From CAWUIO01 sp963922455 (GTDB lineage Bacteria > Bacteroidota > Bacteroidia > Cytophagales > Microscillaceae): DNA of 11,239 bases. The stretch is from NCBI GenBank assembly GCA_963922455.1, contig CAWUIO010000163.1, positions 1 to 11,239 on the forward strand, written 5' to 3'. Numbering within the stretch: position 1 is the first letter of the stretch; each line of letters starts with the position of its first letter. Below the pieces are notes generated by a model, which had not been told where the DNA came from, ran no database searches, and saw nothing but the letters and a program-made list of their open reading frames with translations. This document shows positions 5,615 to 11,239 of this stretch, piece after piece. The translations under genes were made by a program, and so were the position numbers.

Positions 5615-8140
5615 TTAATGAAAGATGGCATTGGCCATCACTAGTTTTCCGATATGCCAAAAGCCCCGGAAAAGATAGGGGTCCACAAAATATATCAATT
5701 GACCCCCTCCATAGTATTCGTGTCCTATGGAAAGAGAGTTTATACTTTTTCGTTTAAGATCCTTACCCAAGTACCCCCCTAAATGGCTATCCTCTCGATA
5801 GATACCTACGTTCCAAGCTCCTTCTCCTAAAAATGGGTAGACTTTATCATGCAACTTTAATACGTAAGTCTCCTCCCCCAAGCCAAAAGCTAAGGGATGG
5901 GAGGAGTCTAAATATACTCGGTAGATAGCCCCGGCACTACGACTATTGAGACGCTTCCGGTTCCGGTCTTCAAAGCGGGGTAAGGAATCGGGGTTTTTAG
6001 AATGGGAAGAAATCCTTAAGGAATTTTCAGGGCTTTTGCCTTTGGGCGAGGCACTCGATAAGCGGGAATTGCGGAGACTTTCCAAGGAACGGATTCCATC
6101 TTCTATGCCAATGATCTTCCCACCTCCCCGTGCAAAATCACTCAATAGATTATCTGAAATAGTGTAAGAACCCGGAGGGAGAATCAAAACATTATAATTT
6201 TTTAGGGTACTTCCCCGTAAATTGTCAAGAGGGATAATATCGAGGGGGTAGGCCAAATCTTGCTCAAAGTAATGCCATATGGCCCCCAAGGAGGTAGGGG
6301 ATATCTTGCTTCCGCCCAAGGTTGCCACTTTGGGCTTTTGCATTACGATGGAGGAACGAGAACCCAAGTCTTTGCCTTCATCTGTTTTGCCCCCCGCGAT
6401 TGAGTAAGCGGGTATTTTCATTTCATTGGCCAGGGCAATGGCTCTCCGGTCCCAGTTAGGTCCTAAGAGCAAGTTGTCTGCTCCCAAAATGACCATGCTA
6501 CCGGCGGTATATTTTGTGCCTTGCATTTCTATATCCTCTTGGATATAGCGTACGACAAACTCTTCTTCTTGCAAAGCTCCTAAGAACCGGGCGTGTTTTA
6601 CATCATGCCAAGGAATCATGACGGCGTAGGAAGACTCTGAGGGGATTGGCGTTTTTAGGGCCTTATCTAGTTTGGTTTCCAAGGGGATTCTTTCCGAACA
6701 AGCGTAGGCTTCTAGACCAAAAGCATAGGGGAGGGCCCACGCGGTGAGGTCGTAGGTCAATGAGTCTTCCAGCACTGGGTTAGGTTCAAATAATACTTTT
6801 AGCAATCGAGAATTGGCTTGATAGGCCGAAATCAGTAAATCTTCGGAGCTTAGACTAAAGTTATCTCGGGCATTTTTTTGGTAGCTAAAACCGGAATAGT
6901 TTCCTCCATTCCCTTGAGGATACCCATAGCGGATCTGTTGCCGATCGAGTAATTGTTTTAGGGCCTCCAATCGTTGGCTGGAAGTGCCTTGGGCCTTAAT
7001 TACATAGGTTTTATAGGGGCCCTGGGGGCTTTCTTTATTTTCTTTAAAGTAATTCTGAAATTCTTTGAGAAGCCGATCTTTTTGGGCCACGGCCGTTTCA
7101 AGGGTCGAGAGGGCCGTTGTAACGTGGTGATTGATGCGGGCTTTTAGGGTTAAGGTATCGTACTTGCTCCGTAAAACCCGGACACCGCCCCGGCCTCCCC
7201 CCGCTTGCTCATAGGTAAACCCCATGGCACCATTAAACATGGGCCAAGTATCGCCATAACTCGGATAAAAAAGGTCATATACTTCACCCGTGAAATAGAG
7301 CCACTTCTTTTTATCGAAGTACTTTTGGTGATTTATACTTAATATCTCTTGAAATTCTCTTTGCCAGGGGCTTAAATCTTGATGAAATGGTGGGGAAGCC
7401 GGGGTAAAGAAATAAGTAGAACGATGCGACATTTCGTGAAAGTCCACGTGTATGTGCGGCATCCACGCTCGGTATTTGGCTGTACGCAGTTGGCTTTCTT
7501 TTTGAGTTTGCCAAGCCCAATCTCGATTGAGATCAAAGAGATAGTGGTTAAAACGACCTCCGGGCCAATCTTCCTGATGCTCCCAATCACTCAGGTTAAA
7601 GTTGGCAGAGGCACTCTTTTTTTGACTGTACCAATTGACATAACGTGCGTAGCCATCCGGGTTTACGCAAGGATCAATTAAAATAATGGCTTTATCCAGC
7701 CAAGCCCGGATTGTAGGGTCCTCTGGATTGACCAGGGCTTCCAAAACGGCCATGGCCGCATTGCTTCCAGAGGCCTCATTTCCGTGAATATTAAAATTGA
7801 GCCATACAATCGCCAGGTCTTCCTGAGTAGGCTTATCATCCAATAATCCGGTGTAGGCTATATGATTTTTACGAATCTCTTCAATCCTTTGCAAATTTTC
7901 TGGGGAGCTCACTACGGCCAAAACTAGAGGCCTTCTCTCATACGTGGTTCCATACGAAACCAGTTGGACCGAAGGGCTAGCCTCGGCGAGCGCTTCTACA
8001 TAGTCTAGCACCTCGTGATGGTAAGGAAATTGGGTGCCCAAAGGAAAATCTAAGAAAGAATCGGGGGTGGGAATATCCTGTGCGAAACATAGGCTTGCAC
8101 TAATAGTGTTGAGCAAACACAGGATCAAAATCCTTCTCAT
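5615..8140 (-). CDS. Secreted M14 zinc metallopeptidase with GATase-like C-terminal domain
   Basis: 841-aa exported peptidase of the carboxypeptidase A (M14) fold. A Sec signal peptide is visible (residues 1-20, cleavage after the CFA in front of QD). The C18 context does not fit a lipobox. The catalytic domain runs to about residue 340: zinc ligands H119 and E122 (NIHGNEASG) and H235 (VDFHEMSH), NPDG at 160-163, LNRD at 204-207, and the general-base Glu E311 in FTYEQAGGG. The rest (about 370-841) includes a Rossmann/GATase-like part with ILPPGSYT (about 653-660) and GGGKIIGIEDG (about 671-681), as in other large Bacteroidota M14 proteins. A Ser/Lys/Arg-rich, probably disordered segment lies at about 686-733. 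There is no T9SS sorting domain at the C-terminus. It probably cleaves peptides in the periplasm for nutrition. It lies 81 bp downstream of ccmF on the same strand. Confidence 0.88.
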   Translation of the reverse strand: MRRILILCLLNTISASLCFAQDIPTPDSFLDFPLGTQFPYHHEVLDYVEALAEASPSVQLVSYGTTYERRPLVLAVVSSPENLQRIEEIRKNHIAYTGLLDDKPTQEDLAIVWLNFNIHGNEASGSNAAMAVLEALVNPEDPTIRAWLDKAIILIDPCVNPDGYARYVNWYSQKKSASANFNLSDWEHQEDWPGGRFNHYLFDLNRDWAWQTQKESQLRTAKYRAWMPHIHVDFHEMSHRSTYFFTPASPPFHQDLSPWQREFQEILSINHQKYFDKKKWLYFTGEVYDLFYPSYGDTWPMFNGAMGFTYEQAGGGRGGVRVLRSKYDTLTLKARINHHVTTALSTLETAVAQKDRLLKEFQNYFKENKESPQGPYKTYVIKAQGTSSQRLEALKQLLDRQQIRYGYPQGNGGNYSGFSYQKNARDNFSLSSEDLLISAYQANSRLLKVLFEPNPVLEDSLTYDLTAWALPYAFGLEAYACSERIPLETKLDKALKTPIPSESSYAVMIPWHDVKHARFLGALQEEEFVVRYIQEDIEMQGTKYTAGSMVILGADNLLLGPNWDRRAIALANEMKIPAYSIAGGKTDEGKDLGSRSSIVMQKPKVATLGGSKISPTSLGAIWHYFEQDLAYPLDIIPLDNLRGSTLKNYNVLILPPGSYTISDNLLSDFARGGGKIIGIEDGIRSLESLRNSRLSSASPKGKSPENSLRISSHSKNPDSLPRFEDRNRKRLNSRSAGAIYRVYLDSSHPLAFGLGEETYVLKLHDKVYPFLGEGAWNVGIYREDSHLGGYLGKDLKRKSINSLSIGHEYYGGGQLIYFVDPYLFRGFWHIGKLVMANAIFH

Positions 8141-8198
8141 GAGGACTAAATCAATGAGGAATTAGTAAATCACTTTTTGCTAATTAATACAAAAATTT

Positions 8199-8220
8199 GA
8201 GGAATAAAAATTTTTTCCTC
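8199..8220 (-). terminator. AT-rich terminator-like hairpin after ccmF
   Basis: GAGGAA (8199-8204) and TTCCTC (8215-8220) are perfect 6-bp complements, with further A/T pairing inside. On the minus strand the hairpin begins 1 nt after the ccmF TAG stop and is followed by AAATTTTTG, a short T-run. The weak, AT-rich loop makes efficiency doubtful, so readthrough into the peptidase gene is possible. Confidence 0.4.
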
Positions 8221-8221
8221 A

Positions 8222-10786
8222 CTATTCAACACCTCGATTTCGCATTTTTTGAAACTCCCCGTAACGGCGGAATATGGCCAGGCCAAAACCCATCATCAAG
8301 ACAATTGTTCCCATCCAAAGGAGGTTAATCATGGGCTTCTCCAATGCCTTCATAATGATATAATCTTTTTGGGTTGTATTTACTCCAAAGGTAAACTCTT
8401 CCGACTCAGGGTCTACATGCATCAGGGTAATTTTAAGCCCTAACTCATCCGACACGTCGGGTACAGGGGCTACCATATTGTCGCGGATCAAAAACTTAGG
8501 CTCCATGGAGTAAAAACGGTCCCGGCCAAACACTTTCAACTGGGCTTTGATCCCTAAGCCGCCATCGCTGGTAAATTGGGCTAATTCTTCTGGGGGGAGT
8601 GGCGACACTTCCTCCAAGATAGCCACGTAATCATTTAAGAAAAAAGTGTCTTTTTTCTGTACTTTAAATTCTTGAGTATCGCTCCATTCTTTTTCTTGCT
8701 CTGGGTCGGGAATCGAGGAAACGTGCGTATACAAATCCCGGCCCCACTGGTGGCGAATATCTGGAGAAGCAATCAGCCCCATTTTGGGGTTTACCTGAGC
8801 TCGAGGGAATAACTCAAAGGTACGACCTTTGGGGTCGCGGTACTCTACCCTATAATAGGTGTTTTCTGGGTAGATTTTAAGGGTATCCCCGGCTTTAAAA
8901 TAGGTTTTTTGCTTATACCGGATAGCTTCTTTGGCCACTACCCTAAATGGGTCTTCCAAAGCAATTAAGGATTTTTTAGAAATATAATGCGGAAAGCCTG
9001 CCGCTTCAATATAATCTCCCGTGTAACTCACCAGATACTCATTCATCTTAATCGGTTGGTTGAGCCACAGCAAAATATTATTGGCGTTTTGCTCATCATC
9101 AAACTCTTTGGAGTAGAGCAAACCACTGTTGTTTTTGGAGATCACCCGGGAATAACCCGATGAAAACATCATGCCTAGCAGCATCATCGCTACCCCAATA
9201 TGGGCCACCGAGCCCCCGGCCAATTTATAAGTGTTTTTGCGTAAAAGGCTCCCTAGGATCGTTGAGTTGGCCACCACCGAATAAACCCCCACCGTGAGTA
9301 ATACAATAAACTTCCAATTTCGAATTTGGTAAAAATAAATAATTGCCGCCGAACTGAGCAAGGCAATCACCACGGGGAGGTACAAGGCCTGGTAGAGACT
9401 TTCCTTGTCCATTTTTTTCCACCAAAAAAACTGCCCCGTACCCGAAAGCAAGGCAACTAAAACCCCGGCCCACAATTGAAACTTGGTATAGTGTGCCACC
9501 GGGTCTACCGGTAAGGCCAAATTGGAGACATAGCCCAAACTTTCGCTAATAGAGTTAAAAACCGGGATGGACGTGGTCATAATCACTTGAAAACCCGCCA
9601 AACACAAAACCGTTGCTCCGATAAAAATCCAAAACTCGCGGGAATACGTGGATAATTCTTTTTCGCTGGTCGGTATTTCTCGCCAGCGCCAGGCCGCCAA
9701 GCCAATGGCCAACATCGTAAAAGCACTGAGATATAAGAGCAACTGCCCCGACAAGCCCAAATCGGTAAAGGAGTGTACCGAGGCATTTCCTAAAATGCCG
9801 CTTCGTACCAAGAAAGTAGAGTATAAAATCAAGACAAAAGTGCTAATCACTAAAACCATGGCCGTTTTGAGGGCTGAGTTTTTATTCTTATGCACAATCA
9901 TCGTGTGGATGGCCGCCACCAAGACTAGCCAGGGCACGTAAATCGCATTTTCTACCGGGTCCCAATTCCAATACCCCCCAAAGTTAAGGGTTTCGTAGGC
10001 CCAATACCCTCCCATCAGAATCCCTAAACCCAGTACCGCCCCGGAAAATAAGGCCCAAGGTAAAGCCGGACGAATCCATTCGGAATATTTTTTTTGCCAT
10101 AAGCCGGCCAGGCAATAAGCAAAAGGAATCAAGGTGGTGGCAAACCCTAGGAATAAGGTAGGCGGGTGGATGACCATCCAGTAGTTTTGCAAAATCGGGT
10201 TCAAGCCGGTACCGTCTTCGGGAACAAAGTATGGATCGTAGACCGATGAACCGGGCTGAAAAACAGGCACATTGCCCAAAGCATCCCGCAGCAATATAAA
10301 AGGGTTACTTCCGATTTTGAGGCCAAAAATTACTACCCCCAAAATCATAGAAACCAAAAAAGCTTGCACCAAAGCAAAAATACTCATGACCGAGCCTTCC
10401 CAGAAACGATTGGTGCGGATCAGGATAAGTCCCAAGACCGCTTGCCAAAAAATCCAAAGGAGAAAGCTCCCTTCTTGCCCTTCCCAAAAACAGGAAATCA
10501 TATATTGCACGGGCAGGTTGCGGGAAGAGTGGTTCCAGGCGTAATGATACTCAAAGAGATGATTGTAAATAATATAGAAAAGACTGGCCACCACTCCCAA
10601 AATAGCCACCCCATGCAAAAGGAAAAAACTTCGTGAAAACCGTTTCCAGGACAAAATTCCGGCACCTTCCAGGCTAACTCCCTGCATCAGGGTCACTTTA
10701 ATGTACCCATACGCTGCCATCATCGCACTCACAAAAGCCACAATTACAAAAAAATGTCCCAGGTTACCGATCCAAGTATTAATCAT
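8222..10786 (-). CDS. ccmF: Cytochrome c haem lyase CcmF/CcsA family
   Basis: 854-aa polytopic membrane protein of cytochrome c maturation (system I), which attaches haem to CXXCH apocytochromes on the periplasmic side. Family landmarks are in order: IHPP (H207), the WWD-type haem motif WNWDPVEN (273-280, preceded by FGGY), a nearby H294, SVHSF (H338) and VAHIG (H529). The latter three suit the conserved haem-liganding or essential histidines of CcmF. About 14 membrane helices are visible; a large soluble domain (about 545-820) precedes a last helix (about 825-845), and this long C-terminal domain makes it larger than E. coli CcmF (647 aa), as usual in Bacteroidota. ATG at 10786 starts with the first helix and has no Shine-Dalgarno. 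Partner genes ccmB, ccmC and ccmE are not inside this window; they may lie elsewhere or beyond the right edge. Confidence 0.93.
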   Translation of the reverse strand: MINTWIGNLGHFFVIVAFVSAMMAAYGYIKVTLMQGVSLEGAGILSWKRFSRSFFLLHGVAILGVVASLFYIIYNHLFEYHYAWNHSSRNLPVQYMISCFWEGQEGSFLLWIFWQAVLGLILIRTNRFWEGSVMSIFALVQAFLVSMILGVVIFGLKIGSNPFILLRDALGNVPVFQPGSSVYDPYFVPEDGTGLNPILQNYWMVIHPPTLFLGFATTLIPFAYCLAGLWQKKYSEWIRPALPWALFSGAVLGLGILMGGYWAYETLNFGGYWNWDPVENAIYVPWLVLVAAIHTMIVHKNKNSALKTAMVLVISTFVLILYSTFLVRSGILGNASVHSFTDLGLSGQLLLYLSAFTMLAIGLAAWRWREIPTSEKELSTYSREFWIFIGATVLCLAGFQVIMTTSIPVFNSISESLGYVSNLALPVDPVAHYTKFQLWAGVLVALLSGTGQFFWWKKMDKESLYQALYLPVVIALLSSAAIIYFYQIRNWKFIVLLTVGVYSVVANSTILGSLLRKNTYKLAGGSVAHIGVAMMLLGMMFSSGYSRVISKNNSGLLYSKEFDDEQNANNILLWLNQPIKMNEYLVSYTGDYIEAAGFPHYISKKSLIALEDPFRVVAKEAIRYKQKTYFKAGDTLKIYPENTYYRVEYRDPKGRTFELFPRAQVNPKMGLIASPDIRHQWGRDLYTHVSSIPDPEQEKEWSDTQEFKVQKKDTFFLNDYVAILEEVSPLPPEELAQFTSDGGLGIKAQLKVFGRDRFYSMEPKFLIRDNMVAPVPDVSDELGLKITLMHVDPESEEFTFGVNTTQKDYIIMKALEKPMINLLWMGTIVLMMGFGLAIFRRYGEFQKMRNRGVE

Positions 10787-10980
10787 AGGTTTTTGTTACG
10801 GTTTCTTGATTAGAAAAGTAAAATTAGTGCTCAAATGCCAAAATTTAACCTTGTATTTCATTTATTTGTTTGATAATCCGGGTTTATCCTATAGAATTTT
10901 TCAATCATAAGTGGGACATTTAAAAAATTGGGGCTTGCCCGCCTGGATTCCGGGAGTGCTTTATGAGAAAAAAGGGCTTG

Positions 10981-11058
10981 GGCGGGCCGGGCTTTCGCCA
11001 CTCGCCGGCCTACCCACTGGCAGCGGCGGGCTCAGACAAATGGCTCTATCCCTAAGCT
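10981..11058 (-). repeat. GC-rich dispersed intergenic repeat, copy B
   Basis: Read on the minus strand, this element aligns with copy A at 2975-3060 and so is in inverted orientation relative to it. Shared blocks are GGGATAGAGC, TGTCTGAGC and GCGAGTGGCGAAAGCCCG. It carries a 6-bp stem GGCCGG (10985-10990) / CCGGCC (11005-11010) whose loop is the conserved GCTTTCGCCACTCG. The flanking GCCCGCC (10937-10943) pairs with GGCGGGC (10981-10987), giving an alternative fold. Further on, the minus strand ends in GGGCAAGCCCCAATTTTTT, which resembles a weak terminator. Confidence 0.65.
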
Positions 11059-11063
11059 GAAGA

Positions 11064-11082
11064 AGAAGAGAGAGGAGAGATG
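11064..11082 (+). repeat. Purine-rich 19-bp direct repeat, unit 1
   Basis: AGAAGAGAGAGGAGAGATG occurs here and again, identically, at 11211-11229 (147 bp apart). A partial copy AGAAGAGAGATGGG follows at 11085-11098. The pure A/G composition raises the chance of slippage-type origin, but 19 identical bases with the same ATG end suggest a repeated unit rather than simple low complexity. Confidence 0.65.
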
Positions 11083-11106
11083 CGAGAAGAGAGATGGGCA
11101 CAAATT

Positions 11107-11142
11107 CTTAACTGCTTGCCTCTCTCGGCATCCTGAGTTAAG
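11107..11142. repeat. Stem-loop between the two purine-rich repeats
   Basis: CTTAACT (11107-11113) pairs perfectly with AGTTAAG (11136-11142). Inside, TGCC (11117-11120) pairs with GGCA (11127-11130), leaving a TCTCTC hexaloop. The segment CCTCTCTC (11119-11126) is also exactly complementary to GAGAGAGG in both flanking purine repeats (11068-11075 and 11215-11222), so an alternative pairing is possible in a transcript. Confidence 0.45.
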
Positions 11143-11210
11143 CGGTTTAGGCCAACTTGATACACGTTCTGTTTGGTGACGCTATGCTAATACCCCTACA
11201 AGGAGGGAGG

Positions 11211-11229
11211 AGAAGAGAGAGGAGAGATG
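11211..11229 (+). repeat. Purine-rich 19-bp direct repeat, unit 2
   Basis: Identical to 11064-11082, and followed by GGACTGGGAG up to the window edge, so the repeat tract may continue beyond it. Confidence 0.65.
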
Positions 11230-11239
11230 GGACTGGGAG

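Larger units (their letters stand above)
10787..11239. other. Right-edge non-coding region with repeats
   Basis: 453 bp upstream of ccmF with no supportable gene. About 10787-10930 is AT-rich and should contain the ccmF promoter. The only candidates are TAATTTTA-like sites on the minus strand that lack a correctly spaced TTTG, so none is called. About 10931-11058 is GC-rich (repeat copy B), and 11060-11239 is dominated by purine-rich repeats. No partial gene is seen running off the right edge. Confidence 0.5.

Noticed and set aside
10872..10888. GATAA/TTATC inverted repeat upstream of ccmF as operator
   Set aside because: Only 5 bp arms with a 7-nt spacer in AT-rich DNA; expected by chance.
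11060..11239. CRISPR array suggested by the repeated 19-mer
   Set aside because: Only two full units with irregular spacing (147 bp), a purine-only repeat, and no cas genes.

Overview
The window looks like chromosomal DNA of a member of the Bacteroidota, probably of the Cytophagia/Saprospiria type. The reasons are the roughly 850-residue CcmF/CcsA-type haem lyase, the secreted M14 zinc peptidase with an added C-terminal domain, the near-absence of Shine-Dalgarno sequences, and promoter-like sites of the TTTG / TAnnTTTG kind. This placement is inferred from gene content; no rRNA or other taxonomic marker is present. No phage, transposase, CRISPR array or tRNA gene is seen.

Layout, left to right. 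Positions 1-193 hold no gene. A membrane-anchored staphylococcal-nuclease-type nuclease (194-847, minus) is divergent from an NCKX-like Na+/Ca2+ exchanger (1214-2329, plus). The spacer between them carries a palindrome cluster at 901-926. Next, on the plus strand, comes a small acidic orphan protein (2568-2861), preceded by two overlapping perfect palindromes and followed by a strong intrinsic terminator. A non-coding GC-rich repeat (copy A, about 2975-3060) and a second small orphan gene (3247-3528, plus) follow. The 3' end of that gene overlaps by 11 bp the convergent end of a sulfotransferase (3518-4666, minus).

The remaining genes are all on the minus strand: an AlbA_2/Schlafen-type putative regulator (4798-5466), a secreted M14 metallopeptidase with a GATase-like C-terminal domain (5615-8140), and the cytochrome c haem lyase CcmF (8222-10786). 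The right end (10787-11239) has no gene. It carries copy B of the GC-rich repeat in inverted orientation relative to copy A, and a purine-rich 19-bp direct repeat flanking a stem-loop.

The genes do not form one obvious pathway. Three products act in the envelope or periplasm (nuclease, peptidase, CcmF) and one is an inner-membrane ion exchanger, so this reads as an ordinary housekeeping/envelope region. The less explained parts are the two orphan small proteins and the structured intergenic DNA: the dispersed repeat pair, the overlapping palindromes at 2439-2488, and the purine repeats with a complementary loop. I do not see a convincing new multi-gene system.
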